From assembly GCA_001516045.1 (NCBI GenBank), contig LOEW01000237.1, positions 1 to 55,865 of the forward strand: 55,865 nt of DNA, given 5' to 3'. A program made the translations under genes and the position numbers. The notes below the pieces were generated by a model. The model was not told where the DNA came from, made no database searches, and saw only the letters and a program-made list of their open reading frames with translations. Shown here in pieces: positions 1 to 8,275 of this stretch. The stretch is from Desulfosporosinus sp. BRH_c37 (GTDB lineage Bacteria > Bacillota > Desulfitobacteriia > Desulfitobacteriales > Desulfitobacteriaceae). Positions within the stretch are counted from its first letter, which is position 1; each line of letters starts with the position of its first letter.

Positions 1-13
1 ATGGGTATGAGTA

Positions 14-795
14 TTAACAAAGCCCATTTGGCATCTTCTTGATATGAAGGTGCGTTGCAAAAGCATAATGCCGCAATGAATGAATTGAGACATCTTTTTT
101 GATTCCAGCTTTATTACAGGCTGATTCAAAAACTTTCTGTGCAGTTCTTTCAGTTAGATGCCTTCCAATTTGATCACCCGGAAAAAGCCATTCACTTGGA
201 TGATATTCCTTGGCATATGTGCGAAGCGTATCTAGAGCGTTTTTCGACAAAATCGAATATCGATCCTTCCGCCCCTTGCCCTGCCTCACATGAATCAACA
301 TCCGCTTTGAATCAATATCCATCACCTTAAGACTTACTACTTCGCAAACCCTCAGACCTGCCGAATAGGTTAGCATCAAGACGCCCGATGCTTGACATTT
401 AGAACAGCCTTAAATAGCGAAATTACCTCCTCTGTACTCAGGATATCCGGTAACTTTTCTACTTTCTTAGGTCTTGGAACACTAATATTGTTAACATTAT
501 TCGATTTAATAACATGTTTATACGCGAATTTAATAGCACTGATTGACTGATTCACGTACTAAGAAGACACTTTTTTGTTTTCTAAGATATAAAGCAGATA
601 TTCCTCAATATGTTCATTGGTTACTTGATCTGGCTGCTTCTTAATAAACTCAAAAAATTTCAGGGTATGACTTATATAGGCACCAATAGTTAGAGAACTG
701 TAACCCTTAAGTTTGAGGGTACTTTCAGTTTTTTTAGCAAGTTCCCTTAACCAGACCGATTCATATCTGCCAACTAGATTTGATCCTGTAATCAC
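14..795 (-). pseudogene. Broken XerC/D-like tyrosine recombinase
   Basis: Two pieces of one tyrosine recombinase lie head to tail on the minus strand. The upstream piece (795 to about 559, GTG start) is a SAM-like N-terminal DNA-binding domain with the motif YSSLTIGAYISHTLKFFEF. It ends at an in-frame TAG at 551-553 or so, just after KKVSS. The frame then stays open through VPRPKKVEKLPDILSTEEV and is lost by a one-base deletion near 380. The downstream piece (379 to 14) resumes with LTYSAGLRVCEVVSLK and the catalytic arginine region, then HSLRHYAFATH. The His/Tyr end of the catalytic domain is missing or scrambled. A nonsense codon, a frameshift and a damaged 3' end together mean no active enzyme. 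The 3' part may continue beyond the window edge. Confidence 0.8.
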
Positions 796-1027
796 AAATT
801 CTAGTGAAGGTTCAAAACGTCATAACACACTCCTGACTCATCTAGCTGTATTGCTTTAAAGTAAGACCACAATTCGCGGTCTTCAACACAAAAGCGTTAT
901 TACTACACAGCAAGAATTCTTTTAGGACAAACTTCGTCGTCTGGAGTCAGATTTCTGCCAAGGAACTGTAATTTATTAACACTTTTACTGCTCATAGTCA
1001 AGAACTTCCCATGATGTCCAAGTTAAA

Positions 1028-1300
1028 AAGGTTCGAGGTTAGAAGATCACCGAAAAAAGGACGTTTTGGCGTTTTAGATTAGAGTGCTGACTAAGGATGG
1101 TCAAGTGTCGTTCGAGGTTAGAACGCTGTCCATGGATGAACAAGTGTCTCTGAAACCAAGACTCAAACAGGACGTTTGAGGTTAGTAGCGCCGCCAAGGA
1201 TGGCAAGGTGCCGTGATGGCGAGAAGGGACCATCAACCATGACTCGAACAAGGATGTTCGAGGTTAGAACACCGCTACGGATGGCTTAGGAGTCGAGAGA
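1028..1300. repeat. Degenerate ~40-bp tandem repeat
   Basis: The core TTCGAGGTTAGAAC recurs with variation at about 1032, 1071 (as TTTTAGATTAGAG), 1111, 1175 and 1257. It is followed by a CCnAGGATGG-AAGTGTCG tail. Where spacing is regular the period is about 40 bp. No convincing protein is encoded, although a fortuitous minus-strand frame (1039-1251) crosses the repeats. The preceding stretch 796-1027 shows nothing I can identify. Confidence 0.6.
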
Positions 1301-1345
1301 GCTAGATGCCAAGATGCCAAGGTGTCGTGGATGACTGACAACACA

Positions 1346-1372
1346 AAAGGCCAGGGGTTACCCCTAGCCTTA
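1346..1372 (-). terminator. Intrinsic terminator of polA-mutM
   Basis: Read on the minus strand, AAGGCTAGGGG-TAA-CCCCTGGCCTT forms a stable GC-rich stem followed by a short T run. It lies about 50 bp past the mutM stop and is the natural end of the polA-mutM transcript. Confidence 0.75.
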
Positions 1373-1423
1373 ATTATTTTCTTTCTATACTTGAATATAT
1401 TGCATTCATCCCATTCCAAACGC

Positions 1424-2245
1424 CTACCTCTGACACTTCGAACAATACACCGTCGTCCGACCCGCGAGACGAATGCGTTCTAACGTCTGCCCACAGACTT
1501 TGCAGGGTTCACCGCCTCGTCCGTACACTTGTAAATCCTGTTCGAACCATCCTTTTTCCCCATTGGCATCTCGGTAATCTCGAAAAGATGTGCCCTGCGC
1601 ATCGATTCCTGCTTGAAGAATGCTTTGAATGGCTTGATGGAGTTTGGAGATTTCCTCCTCGGATAGAGTGTCTACCCCGCGTTCGGGAGATATTCCTGCC
1701 CGAAAAAGGGATTCATCCACATAGATGTTACCCAAGCCGGCTAGGACATGCTGATCTAACAGGGCCGCTTTTACGGAGAGTTTTTTCTTCCCAAAACGTT
1801 CCTTTAAAACTTCGGGTGTGAATTCTGCATCTAACGGCTCAGGTCCTAGTTTTCCTAGAGATGATCCACTCAGGCACAGTGGGGTGGGTATAGCTTGAAT
1901 ACGCCCAAATTTCCGCACATCTGAAAAATGAACTTCCCCTTGCTCCAACCGAAAAACCACGTGTGTATGTTTTTCGGGTTCCTGACTCTCCGTATAATAA
2001 TTTAGCCGCCCGGTCATTCTCATATGCGCAATGAGCGTCAAATCTTCATCAAGCCGGATAAGCAGGTATTTGCCACGGCGGTCTATTCTTTGGATTCGTC
2101 GACCGGTGACTAAAGCCACAAATGACTGATCTTCCCAACCGCTGACAGCAGAGGACCAAATCAGTTTGATTTCTTCGATTTTTAAATCTTTAACATGTTC
2201 TGCTAAAGTTCTTCTAATCGTTTCAACTTCAGGGAGTTCTGGCAT
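1424..2245 (-). CDS. mutM: Formamidopyrimidine-DNA glycosylase (Fpg/MutM)
   Basis: Bifunctional base-excision repair enzyme that removes 8-oxoguanine and ring-opened purines and then cuts the abasic site. The protein is 273 aa, normal for the family. It begins with the invariant PELPEVET, whose Pro2 is the Schiff-base nucleophile and Glu3 the catalytic acid. The helix-two-turn-helix region (LLDQHVLAGLGNIYVDE) lies near residues 160-180. The C-terminal zinc finger is intact: CKVC at about 249-252 and CSKC at about 269-272. The start is ATG, preceded by GAGGAAAGAAC. It lies 23 bp downstream of polA on the same strand and ends at a clear terminator, so the two repair genes form one operon, as in many Firmicutes. 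Confidence 0.97.
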   Translation of the reverse strand: MPELPEVETIRRTLAEHVKDLKIEEIKLIWSSAVSGWEDQSFVALVTGRRIQRIDRRGKYLLIRLDEDLTLIAHMRMTGRLNYYTESQEPEKHTHVVFRLEQGEVHFSDVRKFGRIQAIPTPLCLSGSSLGKLGPEPLDAEFTPEVLKERFGKKKLSVKAALLDQHVLAGLGNIYVDESLFRAGISPERGVDTLSEEEISKLHQAIQSILQAGIDAQGTSFRDYRDANGEKGWFEQDLQVYGRGGEPCKVCGQTLERIRLAGRTTVYCSKCQR

Positions 2246-2268
2246 GTTCTTTCCTCATTCCTCATTCC

Positions 2269-4896
2269 TTAATCCATCAGCTTAAACGGCTGCATTTCAT
2301 ACCAATTCGGTCCGACCTTACAGTCCACTGTCATGGGTACTGACAGTGGATAGGCATTTTCCATTTTATCTTTGAGCATACGTGCAACACTTTCTAAATC
2401 ATCAGGAGCAACTTGGAGCAGAAGTTCATCATGTACTTGCAGTAGCATAGCCGCTCGGAAGGGTTTTAATCCCTCAGCAACCTTAATCATGGCCAATTTC
2501 ATAATATCGGCTGCGGTCCCCTGTACTGGCGTGTTCATGGCAATACGTTCTCCAAATTGCCGCTGTACTCGGTTAGGATGGAGCAATTCCGGAATACGTC
2601 GAAGACGATTAAACAAGGTACGGACTTGTCCCTCTTGTTTGGCCTGAGCTACAACCGTTTCTAGATACCGTTTAACCCCACTATAGCGCTTAAAATATTG
2701 CTCAATGTAAAACTTTGATTCCTTGCGTGGAATCCCTAAATCTCTCGAAAGCCCAAACTCAGTTAGTCCGTAAACCAAGCCAAAATTTACCGCCTTGGCA
2801 CTTCGGCGCATGTTCGAGGTGACTGCTTCCAGCGAGATACCGAAGACTTCCGCTGCGGTTCGGGTATGCACATCCTGTCCCAGGGCAAACGATTCACAAA
2901 GCAAAGGATCTTGAGAGTAGTGAGCTAAAATCCGCAACTCAATTTGGGAATAATCGGCCGATAGGAGTACCCACCCCTGTTCCGTGGAATGAAAGGCTTT
3001 TCTTAACTGCCGTCCCTGTTCCAGTCGAATCGGAATATTCTGTAGGTTTGGTTCCGTGCTTGACAGACGTCCGGTTGTTGCCACAGTTTGTTGAAACGTA
3101 GTATGTATCCGTCCGTCCTTGATTTGGGCGAGCAATCCATTCACATAAGTTGACATTAGTTTATTTAATTGCCGATAGTCGAGAATCTTAGCCACGACGG
3201 GGTGGGCTAAGCGCAGTTCCTCTAACGTCTCCGCATCAGTGGAATAACCTGTTTTAGTTTTTTTAGCTGTAGGAAGGCCTAGTTTTTCGAAAAGGATCGT
3301 GCCTAACTGTTTGGGCGAATTTATATTAAAAGTTCCTTCAGCCAGGGCATAGATATCTTGCTCCAGCTGCTTTAAAGTAATACTGATCCCTTCACCAAGA
3401 CTGGTTAACTGCTCTGAGTCAACCGCGATCCCATGACGCTCCGTTTGCGCCAGCACCAAACTTAGCGGCTCTTCGATGTCATGAAGTAATCTCGAAAGGC
3501 CCAGCGAATCAATCTCTGCCTCAAACTTTGGAGCAACCTGGACTAAGGCCCCAGCTTCTTCCGCTACGTTCTTGAAAGCCGCTTGATTCGGAAAATATCC
3601 TTTGACCAAATCCAGGGGAGCAAATTTGGGGCGCGAGGATTGAATCAGATAGGATGCCAAGCTTAGATCTAAGGCAAGACCCTTGAAGGCTACGCCTTCG
3701 TTGGCGAGCAACAAGGCCACCGTTTTACTATCGGCTAACGTTTTCGGAACTAGATCATTACCCATCAATTCTAGCCACGACTTGATAACATCCTGGGATG
3801 CCTCGGTTCGAATCAGCGTGAAGACTTCACTCTGAGCAGCCACTCCCCATTCCGTCCAATGTCCGCCTTGTAAACCGGTTCCCTCATAACGGCAAGCTAA
3901 CGTAAGTGGAACTTTCCTTGACTGCCACTGTTCCAGCTGTGCTAACCAGCCCTCCTGCGTTAACGTGCGTTCCGGCCAATTTTCTAACACCGCATCAAGG
4001 TTTTCTCCTAGTGGTTCTCCATCGTCTTTATGACGTTCTTGCCATAAACGGGTCACATTTTTTAAATCATATTTTTGCAGGACCGGAAGCACTTTGATCG
4101 CTTGTGAGCAGCGGTATACAAGATCGTCTAATGAAAACTTCAACGGCACTTCATTGAGCATCGTCGCTAACTTTTTACTGAGTATTGCCTGATCAGCATA
4201 TTCTTTTAAATTACTTTGTACCTTTTTTCCGCTGACTTTATCCGCGTTCGCTAAAACGCCCTCGACCGTTTCAAATTCCCAGAGTAATTTTAGTGCGGTT
4301 TTCTCACCAATACCGGGAACCCCGGGAATATTATCCGAGCTGTCTCCCATGAGACCTTTGAGATCAATGATTTGGTATGGACGTAACTGATAACGTTCCC
4401 ATAAGACGTGTTCGTCATAACATTCAACTTCACTAATCCCTTTTTTGGTGAGATAAATATTCGTCTTAGGAGATATAAGTTGCAGGGCATCCCTATCTCC
4501 TGTATATATCTGAATCTCCATTCCCTGTGCTTCCGCCTGTTTGGTTACTACAGCAATAAGATCATCAGCCTCATAACCGGCCAACTCAAGCATGGGAATG
4601 TCCATTTCTGATAATATTTCTTTCAGATAATCAAATTGCGGGCGCAATCCCTCCGGGGTTTCTTTCCGCTGCGCTTTATACCCAGCGTACTGTTCAATCC
4701 GCACCGTTGCCTTGGTTTTATCGAAGGCCACCACCCAGTAGTCTGGCTGCTGTTCTTGTTCTAACCTAAAAAGCATGGTCAAAAAACCATGTAATACATT
4801 CGTCGGGCGCCCATCGCTTGTAGTCAATGGCGGCAGAGCATAAAAAGCGCGATTCGCAAGGCTATTTCCATCTAATATGACCATCCGTGGCATCAT
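2269..4896 (-). CDS. polA: DNA polymerase I
   Basis: Repair and Okazaki-fragment-processing polymerase of 875 aa. Residues 1 to about 290 form the 5'-nuclease domain (MVILDGNSLANRAFYAL; GLMGDSSDNIPGVPGIGEKTA with its helix-hairpin-helix). The middle region, about 310-490, is the 3'-5' exonuclease fold but lacks the acidic DxE motif: the position reads TLACRYEG. Proofreading is therefore probably absent, as in other Gram-positive Pol I enzymes. The polymerase domain is complete: motif A SADYSQIELRILAHYS, motif B RRSAKAVNFGLVYG and motif C LLQVHDELL. I prefer the ATG at 4896, behind GGGGGTTTTC, to an upstream TTG at 4908. It is cotranscribed with mutM. Confidence 0.97.
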   Translation of the reverse strand: MMPRMVILDGNSLANRAFYALPPLTTSDGRPTNVLHGFLTMLFRLEQEQQPDYWVVAFDKTKATVRIEQYAGYKAQRKETPEGLRPQFDYLKEILSEMDIPMLELAGYEADDLIAVVTKQAEAQGMEIQIYTGDRDALQLISPKTNIYLTKKGISEVECYDEHVLWERYQLRPYQIIDLKGLMGDSSDNIPGVPGIGEKTALKLLWEFETVEGVLANADKVSGKKVQSNLKEYADQAILSKKLATMLNEVPLKFSLDDLVYRCSQAIKVLPVLQKYDLKNVTRLWQERHKDDGEPLGENLDAVLENWPERTLTQEGWLAQLEQWQSRKVPLTLACRYEGTGLQGGHWTEWGVAAQSEVFTLIRTEASQDVIKSWLELMGNDLVPKTLADSKTVALLLANEGVAFKGLALDLSLASYLIQSSRPKFAPLDLVKGYFPNQAAFKNVAEEAGALVQVAPKFEAEIDSLGLSRLLHDIEEPLSLVLAQTERHGIAVDSEQLTSLGEGISITLKQLEQDIYALAEGTFNINSPKQLGTILFEKLGLPTAKKTKTGYSTDAETLEELRLAHPVVAKILDYRQLNKLMSTYVNGLLAQIKDGRIHTTFQQTVATTGRLSSTEPNLQNIPIRLEQGRQLRKAFHSTEQGWVLLSADYSQIELRILAHYSQDPLLCESFALGQDVHTRTAAEVFGISLEAVTSNMRRSAKAVNFGLVYGLTEFGLSRDLGIPRKESKFYIEQYFKRYSGVKRYLETVVAQAKQEGQVRTLFNRLRRIPELLHPNRVQRQFGERIAMNTPVQGTAADIMKLAMIKVAEGLKPFRAAMLLQVHDELLLQVAPDDLESVARMLKDKMENAYPLSVPMTVDCKVGPNWYEMQPFKLMD

Positions 4897-5015
4897 GAAA
4901 ACCCCCAATCTTTCACATTAAACTATATCATACCGACTGCTTTCTCACAAACAATTGAGGTGCCTTTCACTGTCACAGCCTATACAATTTATCCGGCAGG
5001 AGAAATTATAATAAT

Positions 5016-5070
5016 TTTCAGCAAACTTTCAGTTAAGTTTCAGCTATGTTTCAGATTTGTGTAGTATAAG
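5016..5070 (+). promoter_or_regulatory. Four phased TTTCAG repeats plus -10 box
   Basis: TTTCAG occurs at 5016, 5027, 5038 and 5049, with an exact 11-bp period and no mismatch. After the last copy comes a 10-bp gap and then TATAAG at 5065-5070, a plausible -10 box. No good -35 hexamer is seen, as expected for a promoter activated by an OmpR/PhoB-type regulator bound on one helix face. The same layout is found at 14511-14587, 17029-17083 and 17117-17171. The downstream gene is the FlxA-like gene. Confidence 0.75.
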
Positions 5071-5127
5071 TAACATAAGAACAAATCCATAAGTGCTTCA
5101 AAATTTAATAAAGTCAGGAGGTCTTAT

Positions 5128-5427
5128 ATTATTAACATATCATCAGTTTCTTCAATATCAAACAATTCTTCATCCTCTGGAAATGATAGTGAAATCAAAC
5201 AACTTTTAAATCAAGTAAAACAGCTTCAGAAGCAAATACAAACTGAGACACAAAGTCAGGATGATGATAAAACAAAACAGGAAAAAATCCAATTAATTCA
5301 AAATCAGATAATCCAAATTCAAGCCCAGATACAAGCAAAAAAGTCAAATCAAAAAAATAATACTGAACAGACCCAGACTCAAACTCAAACTATTTCTACG
5401 GATAGCAAAATTGATATTCAAGCATAA
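5128..5427 (+). CDS. FlxA-like coiled-coil protein with ATT start
   Basis: About 99 aa. The N-terminus is Ser-rich (ISSVSSISNNSSSS), followed by a Gln/Lys heptad coiled coil (EIKQLLNQVKQLQKQIQ and IQLIQNQIIQIQAQIQ, about residues 27-75) and a TQTQTQT tail. This pattern fits the FlxA-like family, small proteins of unclear function. There is no ATG, GTG or TTG codon in frame between the upstream stop at 5071 and the TAA at 5425. A perfect AGGAGGT at 5116-5122 places ATT at 5128 (spacer 5) or 5131 (spacer 8) as the start. The N-terminus resembles that of the repeat protein at 6793-7428 (YISSISNSSSASS). It is expressed from the phased TTTCAG promoter and ends at a terminator at 5474. Function unknown; a sequencing or mutational loss of ATG is the alternative. 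Confidence 0.7.
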   Translation: MINISSVSSISNNSSSSGNDSEIKQLLNQVKQLQKQIQTETQSQDDDKTKQEKIQLIQNQIIQIQAQIQAKKSNQKNNTEQTQTQTQTISTDSKIDIQA

Positions 5428-5473
5428 ACTTACAATTTTCTTTAAGGCTTGAAGCATGAGAACCTATAAACAA

Positions 5474-5515
5474 AGAGCCGACCGCAGAAACTAGGCAGTC
5501 GGCTCTCAATTTTGT
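5474..5515 (+). terminator. Intrinsic terminator after FlxA-like gene
   Basis: AGAGCCGAC at 5474-5482 pairs with GTCGGCTCT at 5498-5506, followed by CAATTTTGT. It ends the short transcript that starts near 5077. Confidence 0.7.
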
Positions 5516-5945
5516 CTCGGCGGAGGCAGTGTGCTACAGTCTTGTCCTTCGCTGCAGGTCTTTCATCCAATCGTGAGACTCCCACTTCAAGTGGGAGTGG
5601 TACCCCCGTACTCTGCTTCGGTGACGATAGTCTCCAGTGACGATATTTTCCGATGGACAGTATCGCCGATAGCGCACGGCTATCAACGAATACTAAGCGC
5701 TGAGGATTAGTATCGCCGAGCCGCCTTTCCCAATAGAAACACTCAGCAGCGAAGGGGGTAGACTCCATCCTACGGCGCACAGGTATTCGTCTGTGGTACT
5801 GCGCCTTCGGCGTAAGTCTCCACAGACGATAGTCTCCAGTGGAGAGTATCGCCGAAGCGCACGGCCCTAAACAATACTTCGTGCGTAGGATGACTTACGT
5901 CACCGAAGTCTCGATGTTCAACTTTAATTGAACGAGTTCACTTAG
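5516..5945. repeat. Non-coding repeat-rich block, dispersed repeat family
   Basis: About 430 bp with no supportable gene but dense internal structure. GACGATAGTCTCCAGTG occurs at 5623 and again at 5825. AGTATCGCCGA(T)AGCGCACGGC follows at 5659 and 5845. There are inverted repeats (CCCACTT/AAGTGGG at 5581-5596; GATAGTCTCC/GGAGAGTATC at 5829-5850). The right end, 5887-5926, recurs inverted at 55826-55865 with one mismatch. The edge 5923-5942 recurs at 34275-34294 with one mismatch. The CCCACTT/AAGTGGGAGT hairpin resembles one at 53235-53262. It could be a non-autonomous insertion or the decayed end of an IS200/IS605-type element, but no transposase is seen here. Confidence 0.6.
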
Positions 5946-5965
5946 ACTTTTCCGGGAGGATGAGG

Positions 5966-6646
5966 ATGAAGTTACTATTAATTAAAGATGAAACTCAATT
6001 TTCGAAAGCACTTAGCCGTATACTAAAAAAAGAAGGCTATGTAGTCGATGATACTGCGGATGGCGAAATCGGGCTTGAAATGGCCATATTTGGAGCTTAT
6101 GATCTTATTGTTTTAGATTCGCGCCTTCTAAACATTGATGGACTTACAATCGTCAAAGAATTACGGTTTCAAGGCTTAACTACCCCCATATTATTTCTGA
6201 ACGCTAAAGATAGCATCAAAGATATGGTTGACTGTTTAGATGCGGGTGCTGACGATTATCTGGTTAAGCCATTTAGAACTGAGGAACTTCTAGCAAGATT
6301 AAGAGCGCTTTTAAGAAGAAAAAGTAAGGAAATCGTGGACTGTAAACTCGTAGTAGCAGGATTGATATTAGATATCTCAAAGTGTAAAGTAGCCAAGGGC
6401 AATGATGTTATTAAATTAAGTGTCAAAGAAACATTATTACTTGAAACTCTAATGCGCAACAGCGGAAATGTCGTTACCAAAGAACGTATTTTCGAGAGAC
6501 TCTGGGGTTCTAATTCACATTACGAGTTTGCCAATGTCGATCTTTATATTTACTATTTGAGGAAGAAAATTGGGGCTTCATACATAAAAACAGTCCGTTG
6601 CGTTGGTTATTATTTGGAGAATAAATGCGTTGTTTCGCAAATATGA
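5966..6646 (+). CDS. Orphan OmpR-family response regulator
   Basis: 226 aa: a receiver domain (about 1-115) and a winged-helix DNA-binding domain (about 128-222, ending RCVGYYLE). Asp51 in LIVLDSRL is the expected phosphate acceptor, Asp8/Glu9 the acidic pair and Lys101 the conserved Lys. The conserved Thr/Ser is replaced by Asn79 (LFLNAKD), and the usual VxDD/VEDE start is IKDE. Signalling may therefore be altered or phosphorylation-independent. No histidine kinase is adjacent. I chose the ATG at 5966, which lies 6 nt after GGGAGG, over the ATG at 5960 that abuts it. The gene stands alone between the repeat block and a shared terminator; its targets are unknown. Confidence 0.9.
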   Translation: MKLLLIKDETQFSKALSRILKKEGYVVDDTADGEIGLEMAIFGAYDLIVLDSRLLNIDGLTIVKELRFQGLTTPILFLNAKDSIKDMVDCLDAGADDYLVKPFRTEELLARLRALLRRKSKEIVDCKLVVAGLILDISKCKVAKGNDVIKLSVKETLLLETLMRNSGNVVTKERIFERLWGSNSHYEFANVDLYIYYLRKKIGASYIKTVRCVGYYLENKCVVSQI

Positions 6647-6726
6647 TACGATTTCTTTGGTTCAAGATCAAAATAGGTCAGATGCCAAAATTCCCACTTT
6701 AGTTTTTGCAACTGACTAGTAAAAAG

Positions 6727-6775
6727 ATCAAAAGCTCCGTAATGAATTTATTATGGAGCTTTTGATTTAATTTTA
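6727..6775. terminator. Bidirectional terminator
   Basis: ATCAAAAGCTCC at 6727-6738 pairs perfectly with GGAGCTTTTGAT at 6755-6766, with A/T tracts on both sides. It separates the convergent response regulator (+) and repeat protein (-). Confidence 0.75.
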
Positions 6776-6792
6776 GTGTCAGTGCTTCACCT

Positions 6793-7428
6793 CTATGCCT
6801 GACGCTGATAAGCCTGTCTAGCTGTTGCAAAAGTTGTCTGAATAATATTTCCTTGGTCCTGGGTAATAATTCCGTTAGAAACCAAGCTGGCCAAGGGATC
6901 TGTCTTGGTGGTGGTGCTTGCTTGCGATTTCATTGCTGATTCAATAGCTTCTTTAATAGCTTCTTCTTGGTCTTGGCTAATTGTTCCATCAGTTACCAAA
7001 CTGTCCAAAGGGTTTGGCGGGGCGGGTCTTGATTGGGATGGTCTAGCTGAGTCGAGCGCATCTTTAATGCTATCTGCTTGATCCTGGCTGATCGTTCCGT
7101 CAGAAACCAAGCTGGCCAAGGGATCTGTCTCGGTGGTGGTGTTTACTTGCGATTTCATCGCTGATTCGAAGGCTTCTTTAATGGCATCTTCTTGGTCTTG
7201 GGTAATCGTTCCGTCAGACACCAATCCATCCAAAGGACTAATCTTTAAGTTCCTAGATGCTTGCAGCGCTTCCGGGCTGAATTCAGCACTATCCTGAGTT
7301 TGGACCGTACTACTCTGCTTTTCGGTAGCTTGAAGTCGTAACTTAGCCTGTTCTTGAGCGGCCAAAATTTGGTTTAGGCTTTGAATGCTTGACGCACTAC
7401 TGGAATTACTAATAGACGAAATATACAT
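6793..7428 (-). CDS. Protein with four ~38-residue repeats
   Basis: 211 aa, function unknown. The N-terminus is Ser-rich (YISSISNSSSASSIQSLNQ), then comes a Gln-rich helix and the segment EFSPEALQASRNLK. From about residue 65 the protein is made of four tandem repeats with consensus L-x-S/G-LVSDGTI(T/S)QDQ-x(3)-IK-x-A-x(2)-SA, separated by T/P/S-rich linkers. The fourth copy is degenerate (LVSNGIITQDQGNIIQ). Each unit probably forms a helical hairpin. There is no signal peptide or membrane segment. I chose the ATG at 7428, behind AGGAGGAATTTG; an upstream start would put the ribosome site inside the gene. The N-terminus resembles that of the FlxA-like protein. No phased TTTCAG array is visible upstream. 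Confidence 0.8.
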   Translation of the reverse strand: MYISSISNSSSASSIQSLNQILAAQEQAKLRLQATEKQSSTVQTQDSAEFSPEALQASRNLKISPLDGLVSDGTITQDQEDAIKEAFESAMKSQVNTTTETDPLASLVSDGTISQDQADSIKDALDSARPSQSRPAPPNPLDSLVTDGTISQDQEEAIKEAIESAMKSQASTTTKTDPLASLVSNGIITQDQGNIIQTTFATARQAYQRQA

Positions 7429-7630
7429 CAAATTCCTCCTTCTCAAAATATAATAGTTTTAAACATTATATTTATCGATCGTCAATCTTTATAATGTCTT
7501 TGAAATAAGCCAAAAAGTGGTTTGTTTATTAAATAATTTCCTAAACAATATGTGAATAAAAGAAGTAAAAGTCTCGTCCGATTTGATAAATTAATTAGTG
7601 AATATATAGAGATTTTAATGCCCTTCAGAG

Positions 7631-8227
7631 TTATGTTAAAGAAGCTAATACCTGTTTAAATATGTCTTGTAATTGGCCTGTAGGAGCAGTTTGATTGCCA
7701 TGGGGAGCACCGTTTTGTCCTTTTGGTTGATCTTTTGGTTGTTCTTGCCCATTTTGGCTATTTCCTTTCGGATTATCTTTCGGAGTATTTGTACTCAAAT
7801 AGGTTTTTTGTTGCTCAGTAAATACAGCTTTAATCGCATCTGCTTTTTGTTGGAGAAAATCTTGACTTGGGTTCGAAGTATCAATTAAAAGTTGCAAAAT
7901 CGGTTTGATTTTATCTTTCTGATCGCTCGTCAAAACCATTTGTTGATTACCTTGAAGGCGACGTATCCCCATAGCGGCTTCTATCGCGGGATTCATTGCT
8001 GGTGTTTGGGCAGTTTGACCCTGATTATCTTGACTAGATGTTGCTGATTGTGTTGTAGACGCATCAGCGGTAGAAGTTGATGATGATTGTGTCGATGATG
8101 TAGCAGGTGAAGATGTTGCAGCTTTTGAACCACAACCACCTACTCCAAGTGTGACTAATGACAATAACATCCCTACGACCAACCAGGGCTTTCTTGTTGA
8201 TTTTTGCACATGACTCAAGCTTTTCAT
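7631..8227 (-). CDS. Lipoprotein with Spy/CpxP-like LTxxQ motifs
   Basis: 198 aa. A signal peptide ends in a lipobox (LGVGGC, Cys at about residue 32), so it is probably anchored on the outer face of the membrane. A Ser/Thr-rich linker follows (about 35-75). The conserved core has two motifs in the style of Spy/CpxP proteins, LTSDQKDKIKPIL near 97-109 and FTEQQKTYL near 134-142. A Q/N/G/P-rich tail ends in a short helix. Spy-like proteins respond to or buffer envelope stress; this is a motif-level inference only. The start follows AGGAGGAATTTCTAA. It is the last gene of the minus-strand glycosylation operon, 48 bp after the GT-C gene, although a private promoter cannot be excluded. Confidence 0.8.
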   Translation of the reverse strand: MKSLSHVQKSTRKPWLVVGMLLSLVTLGVGGCGSKAATSSPATSSTQSSSTSTADASTTQSATSSQDNQGQTAQTPAMNPAIEAAMGIRRLQGNQQMVLTSDQKDKIKPILQLLIDTSNPSQDFLQQKADAIKAVFTEQQKTYLSTNTPKDNPKGNSQNGQEQPKDQPKGQNGAPHGNQTAPTGQLQDIFKQVLASLT

Positions 8228-8275
8228 TTAGAAATTCCTCCTTGTATTCATAGTTTGACCGATGACTAACTGGCG

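Noticed and set aside
1039..1251. Minus-strand 70-codon frame across the tandem repeats
   Set aside because: No ribosome site, and the sequence is explained by the DNA repeats.
5442..5780. Minus-strand 112-codon frame in the repeat block
   Set aside because: It reads through inverted repeats and the terminator, has an unusual composition and no ribosome site.
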